Assembly (NCBI GenBank): GCA_037903355.1
Contig: JBAJFE010000001.1
Location: forward strand, 186,001 to 250,000
DNA from: Trichuris trichiura
Lineage: Eukaryota > Nematoda > Enoplea > Trichinellida > Trichuridae
Direction of reading: 5' to 3'
DNA length: 64,000 nt
The notes below the pieces were generated by a model. The model did no database searches, was not told the DNA's origin, and saw only the letters and a program-made list of their open reading frames with translations. Position numbers and translations under genes: made by a program. Below, one piece after another: positions 44,407 to 53,829 of the stretch (its first letter is position 1; each line of letters begins with the position of its first letter).

Positions 44407-45030
44407 TTACATCATGCAGTCTCGGGCAAAGTGATTGGGCCCGCCACAAACGTAGCAACGCCACTTGTCGCCCGAACCTCCAGCCTCAGGTGTAAAGCTG
44501 CTTGAAACGGCGACGATTGCCACATCGCTGTTTCCACTGGATGGGCCTCTTGACAGCATTGCACGAGCACGGATCAGCAGCTCATCCAGTGTTAGTGCCT
44601 CCATACGAGCTCCCGCCCGCAGCGCATCTTGAATCTGCTCTGGAAGACCGCGAACAAACGCGCTAGCCAGAACTTTCTCCGACACTCCGCCAGCGAGAAG
44701 CGCCAACTGTCGGCGAGCCGCCAGAAATGCGGCTGCCGTTTCCCCATCTCGGAGTTTTCTCATTATGAGCTCATCATAGGCGATGAATGGATCAGGGGCA
44801 AATGCAGTCAGGATTCTGTCCCTCACCTTTTCGAGCTTGCCTTGGTCCTCAACTGCCATCTGGTCGTAGGCCTTGAACGCGGCGCCAGTCAGCCTCAACC
44901 CAATGACGCGAGCAAAGTCGTCGATTCCGCATAGTCTAAGGCGGATTCAGCTTTCCGCAACCATTCGTAGGCAGAAAGAGACGAGCCATCAAATTCAGGG
45001 ATTACTTTGATGTCCATCGTTGCGACTCCA
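44407..45030 (-). pseudogene. gag of the gypsy-like element
   Basis: Reads VIPEFDGSS near 45000, then after a break LTGAAFKAYDQMAVEDQGKL, LALLAGGVSEKVLASAFVRG and a zinc knuckle CYVCGGPNHFARDC near 44415. A frame break lies at about 44925. Confidence 0.85.
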
Positions 45031-45061
45031 CTTGGGCGTTCCATCCAGGCCTCGATAGCTT

Positions 45062-45423
45062 GTAGTAAACGCAGTTGACAAACGCACGCAGAAAAGGGTT
45101 GTCAAACACTTTATTGTACCGACACAACACGAATCTCTCTCTCCCTACGGTACACAACAATACGAACACCGCCAACGACAGAGAAAAAGAACAGACGCCA
45201 CCGCACGGCCCAACGCTCTAGCCAACTGCTCGTAACGCCCTCGCGATTCATGTCGTTGCAGCAGCCCACGCTCTCGGCACACCCTCCTGTCACCCCAAGC
45301 GGAAGCGCTCCCCCACGCTGCGCTTGTCAGTTCTTTCTCAGTAGAAGAATGACAGATTCACGGCCAACCGGTGACCTGCCTCGCGACCCCCGTGGACATA
45401 TGACCACCCACCTGTTTATTACA
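45062..45423 (-). repeat. LTR (5') of the gypsy-like element
   Basis: 362 bp, TG...CA, very similar to the other LTR, with differences such as ACATAACACG/ACACAACACG. Confidence 0.95.
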
Positions 45424-45712
45424 TCAGCGCTTTCGCGGCCTTCACGAGGACTTTGTTGCGAACTACAGTAGCTCTTTCCGCCAATGAAGGGTCAGAATAC
45501 ACGTTTCCTCGAGTCTCAGCTTCCTTCAGTTTTATCCTACGAATGCTGGATTCATTCTTCCCGATCCTGCGGCCCACTTCGGCAAATGACAATCCGCTTT
45601 TCAAAAGATCAAGGACTTCTACTTTCTCATGAAGAGTAAGGACGCTACGTTGTCTCTTAGCCCTAGAGGAACCGCTTACTTGCCTTCTGTCAGCCATCTT
45701 CCTATGCGACAC
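45424..45712 (-). pseudogene. Tigger D transposase, N-terminal HTH part
   Basis: 97 codons from MSHRKMADRRQVSG through a CENP-B N-terminal HTH (LTLHEKVEVLDLLKSGLSFA, NESSIRRIKLKE). The last codons KAAKAL abut the inserted LTR. Confidence 0.85.
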
Positions 45713-46055
45713 CAGTTAAGCGACACGAACGTTCAGACCTACCATGCTGGAGGGAAACTGATGTTCGCGTAGATCGAACAGGCTCGACAACGCGCACGAA
45801 GCAATAACGAACAATCAGAAAAATGACAAAGCCTCATTAGCATTGTGCACGGTTAGAGAGCGTTGTAGGCAGAAAAAGTCTTTAGCGCCCGGGCAGGCGA
45901 TCACGCTGCTGCTCAGGCAGGCAACGACATTTTTGCAGCATAATACCAGCCAGCAGTGCGCATGTTTTTGTGAAAAGATGACGTCACTGTTTCACGAATG
46001 GCGAACCGCGCTGTATAGCACCCTGCGGATAACGAAGGCCGCCTGTATATAGTGT

Positions 46056-48420
46056 ACAATAATCGACGACCGAGATTACGTTCCTATTTCGCTGACTAGC
46101 TTCACCGTCGCCATGCGATTTCGTTTTGGCCGATTTGACTAGGGTCGAATTGTCCTTGGACAGACTGTCTGCTGGACGAATCGTCCGTTGGACGTATTTT
46201 ACTATGTCATTGACCACTAATCATAGAAATCATGTTAATGGCATGATATGTTGAACTGGGAACTAGGGATAGTAGCGAAAGCACGCGCACATGGCGGCAA
46301 GGGCATTCTCGCTTGGCAGTGTACAAGGATTAACAAATGCTTTCCTTGAAAAATCGATGAAGGCTCTCCTTTGACACGAAGGTCCCTCTGACGGTTTCCA
46401 AAAATACTGTGATGGATGTAACAACTGTCAACGGCCAGAGTTTGAAGAAATAGAATATTAGCATGTTAAAGACATTTCGGATTGTCAACGGGATGAGCTG
46501 GCCACCGAGATGCGGCAGCGGAATCAGAAGGAAATAAAGAAGCAAATGGCAGAAATCAGGAAGCTTTCCTGCCGCAGCTGACCACCAGCATATTATAAGA
46601 TGCTTCACAAACTATTGACCACCGGTTACAGCGGTTCAAAGGTAATGATTGCAACATATTCCAATCAGAATAGCCATAAGAGGTAGCCAAGCTAACTTGT
46701 GGCCATAAAAGTAACTGAAGTACGAAAGAAGATCATGTGCGAAACAAGCGAAACTGGAATCAAATTTTAGTGCAATGGAAAAACATTGTCAGGTCGACGG
46801 AACGCTACCTTATACGTCCAGTAAAACTCCCGTAAAAAACTGAGTGGAATGAACTTCCGTTCTTTTCCACTTTGACCTAATGATAATAGATAATAGAGTA
46901 GTTAAGCCATTCCTAGAGCTGAACAGTGTGTAGCCTTCAGGTTGATTCATGCAGCCAGTTTGCATCCGCTGCTTACCAACGTGGAATCAGCATTTTTTAC
47001 TTACGGAACGTTGTGTTGTTTCGTTGTTCTGCTCCATTGTTCGTGTTCCTGGGTTGTAAAATGCTAGACAGTTACAGTTAATAAGGCTGCTCGTTTGCTA
47101 GAGTTGTCTAGAATTTCGAAAGGTTCTAAGCTGTTCGCATCAGTCAAAAAAGTTGACTTGCAGTCACATTTTACGTGTTCATGTCGATGTCTAGCATTTA
47201 CGCGAAAACCTTGAAGAAGAAATGGCAGCTGATGTAAGCGAGTGTACGCTTCAGAAAGATTGGTGCACCTAAGCATGGTTTCACTTTATGCTTTATTATC
47301 AGCAGCTATCAAGAATTCATGGGCTTGTTTACGCCGTAGAAGAACGGAGGAAAGTTAAGCGACTTGGCAGTGAACAAAATGTTGAACTTAATAGATATGT
47401 TATGTATCCTAGCGTTAACGTAAAAATGCCCACCTTCGTACACGAGTAGGCTCAGTGCTCATTCTAAATCCTGCAAAGTTTCATGGAGTAGATACAATAA
47501 ATGCATTCCATGAGTCAAACACACGAATGTTATTACCCGCTATTCATCTTATCCACGGGCAGCAGTCAAGTTGCATTGGCTTTTAGTACGCGGCTGTAAG
47601 CAACAGCAGCTGACATTTATGAGTCTCAGGAAGATTACCTTTTTACTTTCACAGTGTGTTCAATGCGCAAGGAAATTTTCATCTGAACCTTAAGTACCGT
47701 GCTCGCTGCAGGATGACGTACTTGTTATGTGCTTGTTGCTTGATTTGCTTTTTATGGTGTAGCGGCAGAGGACACCGACTATCGCCTGCTGAATGATAAC
47801 GTTATGGTTTAAAACAGAACATGTAAGGCTCTGAAAACTTTGAGAAACGCGTTTAAGAGTAAGTATAAATAGACAGTTTGCGTTGCATCCGTAATAAACA
47901 AACAGATAAAAGTAACTGAGTAGTGAAATGTATTGCTTTGAGAAGGAGATTAAACTAGATTTACAGAAAGCTTTGCAATATTAGAGAACAAAGAAAGAAT
48001 CGGTAACCTTATGTTTTACCAGAAACTTATTGACAGGTACAACAGCTACTTGCGTTTCATACAGAAGAAATATTCACGTTAACGCAGTGCTTACTGCTAA
48101 ACTAGCTGCTCAGTAATCACTTTCTGCATGGTTAGAACATTGCAACACATTGCGTAACTCGAAATCCTCAATACAGTGCCAGTTACAAGCTGCTACTTCG
48201 CTCGATGCAGTTCTTTTTGGTACAGATTTCGGATCTTGCCTGCAATCTCCCTGGCCGAAGTTGAGGCATCAACTTCAAACGGTAATGCGCGACGATAGCG
48301 CAGATTAGCGGAACAACGGGAGGTACGTTTTACTGTGCGTAACTGAACACATGCCGAGCAAGTTGAACGAGGAGAACAATAGAGCATCAGTGCCACAATT
48401 GAGCCCGAACGTCAACCTAA
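46056..48420. other. Non-coding interval with a faint hammerhead-like remnant
   Basis: No gene recognised. At 47815-47900 the sequence ACATGTAAGGCTC ... CATCCGTAATAAA resembles the tail of the motif copy at 12865-12940, so this is an old family member. Elsewhere A/T-rich sequence only. Confidence 0.45.
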
Positions 48421-48575
48421 TGTTTAGGCTTAGGCTTAGGCTGGGGCAGGACAGGTTGGCCAGCAAACCTACAGTACGACGTTGGGGTGGAGCTTGCAAG
48501 CCATTGTTCACATTTACCCTTAATCTCCACTTGACCTCCTTTTAAGTTGCCGCCTCAGCTTCCGACGGGGAGATT
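48421..48575 (+). repeat. TTAGGC-bearing repeat (copy D), with three TTAGGC units
   Basis: It starts with three TTAGGC hexamers (48424-48441) and continues like copy A: GGGGCAGGACAGG, then TTAATCTCCACTTGACC, then TTGCCGCCTCAGCTTCC. TTAGGC is the nematode telomere repeat, here fixed at the same place within a dispersed repeat. Confidence 0.7.
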
Positions 48576-48739
48576 GCGGACAAGACCCCAGGTTTCAGTT
48601 AATTAAGTACTATTTCGTGGTATTTCCATTTTGTGCGTTATGGCAAATGCGAGAATGGTACGCTTTGAAAAGATACATTGGTGCACCCATGCAACGAAGG
48701 CTGCTATAGCGGAAAGTGCCAGGTATTCATTTTAGCATT

Positions 48740-50575
48740 AGTAACCCGCAGAGATTTCAAATTCTTCCAATTACTAAATGTGTAGTACTTCCAAAAGTTA
48801 TGATGAACCTTAATTTAATTACTCATTTAAAAAATTGTTCTAGGAAAGAAAACTGGGTTTATGCAAAGAATGGTCAACTGTTCGTAGAAAGGGACGCCAT
48901 TAGGAAGCATGATAGGATACACTGTACCGCACAGGTAGTACAATCTGCCTCTGTCAGTTGTTTAAAAGTGAGTAGAACCACGAAATTTGCGACTAGTTTA
49001 CGCATGGCGTCTGATTTCATGATGGTTACGTGTTCAGCTGAAGATGGCGAAAAATATTTCAATTTTCATGCATCCATTGTGCGGACGAATAAAATTGTGA
49101 GCATTCACAAAGAAGCTAAAAACCTAACCTTTACATGATTGCGATAGATGGCTTCGATGATGTTCAAGCATGAAATAACAAAACTTATCGATGCAATACC
49201 AATACACCAAATTCTATTGTATATTATTCGTTTGCCAAGACAGACGGTAATACCATGCAAAGCACGTTGTTAACTGGGGGGTTAAGGGCGGATTCAACTG
49301 CGTCAGCAAAGAATTCTAGCATTAAATCCTGTTTACCACTGCTATAGAACTACATGCAAGAGCATAACTATACAATGATGTTCGATGGAAGTGCAGAAGT
49401 GATGAACGAAGTTCGGGAAGTTTTTCTCAGCAGCTCTGCTTCTGAACGATTTGAACATGCCATGACTGCCGTCCGCTTCGGTGTGAATGAAGAATTCAAT
49501 CTTGGGGGGGGGGGCTAACCACCACTGTTTTGGCTCTGAACTGGAGCATAATGTACAGTTTTCAAATGCTCAAAAATTATTTACCTCCTATTCCGAAGAA
49601 AAATCAAAATTTGCCTTTCAATTCCTTCCTGTTTCCAGCAATAATGCAGACGGCTATTTACTTGCCAGAACAAGCAGACGAAGAAATGGTAAAGCATATG
49701 ACATTTTTGAATGGTAAATCTTAAATTATTTAAGCATGTGGATGTGATCAATCTCCTCCAAAACAAAGCTTAAAAACAGTTTTTCCAGAAATTATTTTAG
49801 ATAATAGAATTTTAAAATACACAATGACAATAATTCTGTCAGGTCGAGACTCCTAATTTCGACATTCTGGTAAAAATGAAGAATTTAGTATGGAAAACTT
49901 TTCCTTATTTTCATATTGCCTTCAAGGTCTGGCATTATTAATACTCACCATGCAGTGAACCATAGAAGCAACGGTTGGCGCTTGGTTACTCTGGCTAATG
50001 TTTACATCACGTTACTTACACTGCCACTGGTTGATAAGAGAAAGCATTTACGAAGTCTTTTGAAAAATTACTCAGTAAAAGGAAAACTATTGTTCGAAGA
50101 GCTGCTGATCTCTAGAATTTGTGCTGGCGTGGCTAAATATCTCTGTCCTTGTTTAAGGCGGTTAAGCGTATCTAACGCTACAAACCAAGCCATCCTTATG
50201 GCAAAGGCTACCGTCTGAAGGATTAACGATGAGATGGCACACGAACGGGCACTCTGTGCCCTAATTCACTTAAAGCGAATAGTTGACATTACCTTTGGAA
50301 GCTCTAACGGTTTCAATAAAAACTCAGACAAAACCGTACTTTTTGGTCTGAAAATCCAGTTGAAAGATTTAGTGTTCCAAATAACCATTGCTACAAGTCC
50401 TGGAGACGCAATTTATAAAGTGTGGACAATACTGGATAAAAGTGATTCGCTTCTACATGCAGACCTAAAAAATGTTTACCGTCTTAATGCGTATGGTCTG
50501 AACCTAGAATGCATTGTTACAAAAAATACAGGTTTAATCGACTGGTATGTATGCTATAACAAAGTTGACGGTTAA
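48740..50575 (+). pseudogene. DUF229-type (sulfatase-fold) gene, decayed
   Basis: Four plus-strand pieces follow the order of nematode DUF229 proteins, a family of secreted, sulfatase-like proteins of unknown function. 48740-49138 gives CVVLPKV, NWVYAKNGQL, IHCTAQ and SDFMMVTC. 49490-49720 gives YSEEKSKFAFQF and, in another frame, ADEEMVKHMTFLNG, the part before the usual SDHG. 49916-50218 gives GWRLVTLANVYITLLTLP and a Cys-containing segment. 50234-50575 gives ITIATSPGDAIYKVW and RLNAYGLNLEC at the C-terminus. The catalytic central region and the metal-binding Asp-His are not readable and frames shift repeatedly. Some gaps may be introns. Confidence 0.6.
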
Positions 50576-51065
50576 GCATGCAAAGTTATAAGTGTTCGTC
50601 TTACCATCAAATCATCTAACCCATAAGGATGTGGACCGTTTCCACTTTCTGAGGTGAATATCACAGAATACTCATCTTCTCTGAAGAATCTGGTCGTCAG
50701 TTGACAGGGTCGGTTTAAAACAATGTTTCTAAGTCTGTTGCGTTTGATAACAAGTCGATCAGTTACCTTATATGAAGTGCTAAAATTCGCTGTGTAAGAG
50801 TTTAGGATCTGATCATTAACAAAATATGAGTTTCGCTGACATCGCTCACGCCTAGTTTTCCCAATAAAAATTAGAAAATAAGGTACTTTAGTTTTTCATA
50901 CTTCTTGTTGTCCTACTTTCATGATTTAATGCAGAAGAAAACAGCTCACTGAGTTGCACAGAAATAACGCAGAGCTTTTTAGATAGTCAGTCGCCTCTTC
51001 TGTGCCAAGCGTTCGAATTCATGTAAACTCAACGAACAGTTTTAGTCCTACAATAAATGATAAAA
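50576..51065. other. Non-coding interval
   Basis: Nothing recognised downstream of the DUF229 pseudogene. Confidence 0.5.
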
Positions 51066-51345
51066 TTTAAAGACGAAATAGCTTTATTACGGCGAGCGTT
51101 CCGTTTAGTGTGCGATAAAAACCTTGAACTCGGAGCTTTCGGGTCACTCGAGACCCGTCTTCAGCAGTCGTAAATTATAAATAATATTATACTTATAATT
51201 AACGACCGCTGAAGAATGAATTATAAATATAATATTATTTATAATGTAAGACTGCTGAATACGGGTCTCGAGTGACCCGAAAGCTCCGGAGTTCAAGGTT
51301 TTTATCGCACATTAAACGGGACACTCCGTAATAAAGCTATTTCAT
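51066..51345. repeat. Head-to-head hammerhead-like foldback 4
   Basis: Arms share AAATAGCTTTATTACGG, TGTGCGATAAAAACCTTGAA and CGGAGCTTTCGGGTCACTCG with their inverts. Left motif on the minus strand (core 51158-51164, GAAAGCTC 51133-51140); right on the plus strand (CTGAATA 51255-51261, G8 lost; GAAAGCTC 51279-51286). A third partial core ACCGCTGAAGA lies in the centre near 51206. Closely related to foldback 1. Confidence 0.88.
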
Positions 51346-51664
51346 TATGAAAACACACTGTTCCGTACCAGGAAATCATATCTTCAAAATTTAAAGACAG
51401 TGTTATTTAAAATAATGACTTCAAAATTGCCCAGCTTTTCTTGAAAGCACCGTTCTTTGCATATAGTAAACCATCAGTAAAGGACATGCCATTAAGAGAA
51501 GATTTCCTAAAAGTATTCGCAAAAGCATAGCTGGTGGATGGTCATTTAACAAAAAATTTTGAAACTTTTCATTAACAACGTAGAAACTCTGAAGCTTGCC
51601 ATGCCAATTATGGAAACGTCCTGAGGCGGACGATGGGCCTACTTATGCCATTACGCAAAAGATC

Positions 51665-51890
51665 ACTATAAAGTTTTATTACGGTACAACCCGTTGACAA
51701 TGAAGAAAATTTTACTCCATAGCTTCCGGTTCCACTCACAACCCGTCCTCAGCGGTAAAACCTTAATGGAAATGAATCCAACCCATTAGAGCTCTACCAC
51801 TGAGGACGGGTCAAGAGCGTACCCTAAAGCTACGAAGTAAAATTTCGATTATCATCAACGAGTTGTACCGTAACAAAACTTTATAATGAG
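51665..51890. repeat. Head-to-head hammerhead-like foldback 5
   Basis: Arms share AAAGTTTTATTACGGTACAA, CGTTGA(C/T) and TTTTACT(C/T)C blocks in inverse orientation. Left motif on the minus strand (CTGAGGA, complement of 51746-51752) and right motif on the plus strand (CTGAGGA 51800-51806, with G12 changed to T). Confidence 0.85.
51710..51760 (-). ncRNA. Hammerhead-like motif with the best stem I
   Basis: TTTTACCG precedes CTGAGGA; GGA-AGCT-A is followed by TGG-AG-TAAAA. Stem I therefore pairs 3 bp, leaves AG as a bulge, and pairs 5 more. N7 is G. The GAA triplet reads GGA, so cleavage is doubtful in this copy even though the fold is well kept. Confidence 0.6.
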
Positions 51891-52151
51891 AACTTACGCG
51901 CCCGTTACAAAATGCTGTGTATTCAAAAATTACGTGAAAGAATTTTCTCACAAAAGATCTCATTCTTTATTGTTAAAAGAAGTCAATAAAGACAGATTTG
52001 TCCACAAATTGAAAAGCCAAAAAATTTATGCGTAAATGGCTTGCTCGCTTTGCAATTGAAAAGTTGTAACTCCATTCTTTGGAGGAAAACGTGACGCTTC
52101 GTTACGGTCACAGTCTTCACTTGAAGCATTATTAACTCGTTAACAATAAGA

Positions 52152-52604
52152 TCATGCGATCGGTGGTAGTACGTCTTCTTGGGTCCACACTTCCAGTTTT
52201 GTCTTCAATTGCTGACGACGTTCACGAACTTTTAAGCATTTTGCCTTAGTATTTACTCGTTTCTCACGCAGTTCCTGCTTGCGCTGCGCATTGAAACTGT
52301 TTTCCCTGTTAATCATATCGTCCAACCTTTCGGTGAGCCTTTGACGAGCAGTCACGCGGTTGTTCTGTAAAACTCGGCTTTCGTGAACCTTCACCCACAG
52401 ACCAGTGGGAACATGCTTAAGGAGAACACAGTTTTGTCTTTTGTTTACATTTTGACCACCCGGTCCACGACCAGTAATGAACTGTTCCATTAGTTCCTCT
52501 TCCTTCAACTCAGGAAATCGATACTCTTTTCTAGAAATCCAGCGCATATTCATCTTCTGGAGGAATGCCTTTCGAAGGGAGCAGCACCGGCAGTTAAACA
52601 ACAT
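52152..52604 (-). CDS. MTRFR: Mitochondrial GGQ release factor, MTRFR/C12orf65 type
   Basis: This class of small release factor frees stalled peptidyl-tRNA in mitochondria. The 150-residue product has the catalytic GGQ loop (FITGRGPGGQNVNKRQNCVL, about residues 42-62), then LKHVPTGLWVKVHESR and a long basic helical tail (QRKQELREKRVNTKAKCLKV) that contacts the ribosome. It lacks the codon-recognition domains of full release factors, as C12orf65/ICT1-type proteins do. The N-terminus (MLFNCRCCSLRKAFLQK) is basic and free of acidic residues, fitting a mitochondrial targeting peptide. Human C12orf65 is 166 residues. MTRFR is preferred over ICT1 (MRPL58) because of the spacing after GGQ, but the distinction is inference. 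Confidence 0.9.
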   Translation of the reverse strand: MLFNCRCCSLRKAFLQKMNMRWISRKEYRFPELKEEELMEQFITGRGPGGQNVNKRQNCVLLKHVPTGLWVKVHESRVLQNNRVTARQRLTERLDDMINRENSFNAQRKQELREKRVNTKAKCLKVRERRQQLKTKLEVWTQEDVLPPIA

Positions 52605-53829
52605 CTAGAAGAACGCGATCGCTTCAGCTAGTTAGTGCCACGTGAATACGATTGAACAGGGTGTCTTAGCGTAGTTTGAATAATTACTAACAAGAATTAA
52701 GTTCCATATTTAGCACCCAACGTGTCTATTTTTCACTTACTTTTCTAAGATTCTATGATACAAAAACATTCTAGCAGCTGTCACGTTCAGTGGGCCTCCT
52801 ATTTCAAAGTAAACAGAAAAACAATCGTGCTTAACCCCACCTTAATTGCCGCACAACTTAACTATGCATTCTAAACACCTCGACGTGAGCTAGAAGCTTA
52901 CTTAAAGTATGAGTTAGGTTAACCGCTGTATGCTTAATGACTTATGGTTGAAAACTAAAGTACATCTTGCCCAAGTAAGTCCCGTAACATAGAGCAAACA
53001 AACAAACAAACGAACAAATGCTTTATTTGGGAACACGGAGCTTCCGGATCTTAAGTGGTCCGTCATCAGCGGTCGTACAATAATGACAGATTAGGTAATA
53101 CTTAATGGTTACTTTTTATTTTGAATAACGCACCCGTTAGAAAGGAGAGAAGAAAAGAGAAAAAGAAAAATCAATACTTAATGGTATGGTATATTTGTCT
53201 ACTTAATGGAAAGATGAAACTTTATGGCATTGTTTCTAGCAATTTTATTTTTATTAACTAAGCAGCTCAGCAGGCAGATGCTCATCTTCGCTCTTTAAAG
53301 TTTTGAACAGTAGTTCAGGTCTTTTTTTGAAAATTATCGAACAATGTAAGCAACAAAGGGCAAAGTAGTTTAACGATATACAATGACAGGGGATGACTGG
53401 AAATCTTTGTACAGGAATTTTCCATTTAAACAGCTGAAACCAGATAAAAGGAACAGGGTGAAATGTCACTTACTTTCTTGCACATAAAAATGTTAACCAT
53501 GCAATATGTTGACAGCAACTACAACTGCTAGCGAACAGTCCAAGTATAATGGTGTATATCCCTTTTTTTACAAAAGGAACAACTAACAATTTTCGAAGAC
53601 CGCTGAGCTAGTGTCATCGGTTTCCAAAAAAACGTGAAAGCCAAGCTCAATGAGTTCTCCCAAATGACTGGCATTTACAGAATGTTGACTATTTATTAAA
53701 TACGCAAAAAGTAAGGAACAGCTGGCAAGATGATTACGTTTCCATAACAACGAACGATTGCAGCGGAAGAACCTTAGAATAGTAAATGTCAAACGGCTGA
53801 CTAAGGCTACTATACAATTCCAGAAGAGA
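52605..53829. other. Interval between MTRFR and the kinase pseudogene
   Basis: It contains the hammerhead-like copy at 53030-53078 and a stretch (53108-53170) repeating the outer arm of the 20618-20926 foldback (TTTTATTTTGAATAACGCAC ... GAGAAGAAAAGAGA). Minus-strand ORFs near 53254-53470 and 53583-53830 could be 3' exons of the kinase but are not recognisable. Confidence 0.45.
53030..53078 (-). ncRNA. Hammerhead-like motif, GGA variant
   Basis: GACCG precedes CTGATGA (complement of 53063-53069); stem II GGACC/GATCC is partly paired; GGA-AGCT-C follows (53038-53045). Flanked by (AAAC)n at 52997-53015. Confidence 0.5.

Larger units (their letters stand above)
40971..45423 (-). mobile_element. 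Gypsy-like LTR retrotransposon inserted in Tigger D
   Basis: A 4.45-kb element on the minus strand with LTRs at about 40971-41337 and 45062-45423 (TGTAGTAAACGCAGTTG ... CTGTTTATTACA). Flanking 5-mers are TTAGC (40966-40970) and TCAGC (45424-45428), a target duplication with one mismatch. Gene order gag, protease, RT, RNase H, integrase is that of Ty3/gypsy. Frame breaks between its parts indicate it is defective or relies on frameshifting. Confidence 0.93.
40634..46055 (-). mobile_element. Tigger D: pogo/Tigger transposon split by an LTR retrotransposon
   Basis: The minus-strand transposase begins at 45712 with an HTH (EKVEVLDLLKSGLSFAEVG), is interrupted after AAKAL by the gypsy element 40971-45423 and continues at 40970 with SIWIEDM and a CENP-B-like domain (ERKRFTASKGWLAKYVKRF, KITGEAASAD). 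The frame stays open across the insertion when one target copy is removed. The DDE domain is missing, so the 3' half was lost, apparently at the junction with the foldback near 40620. The 5' terminal region (45978-46055) matches 372-480. Confidence 0.9.

Noticed and set aside
48421..48445. TTAGGC hexamers as a chromosome end
   Set aside because: Only three units and in the same position within a dispersed repeat at other sites, so not a telomere.
49503..49515. G tract causing frame change in the DUF229 region
   Set aside because: The tract is real but too long for a coding remnant; treated as a slippage-prone repeat, not as programmed frameshifting.
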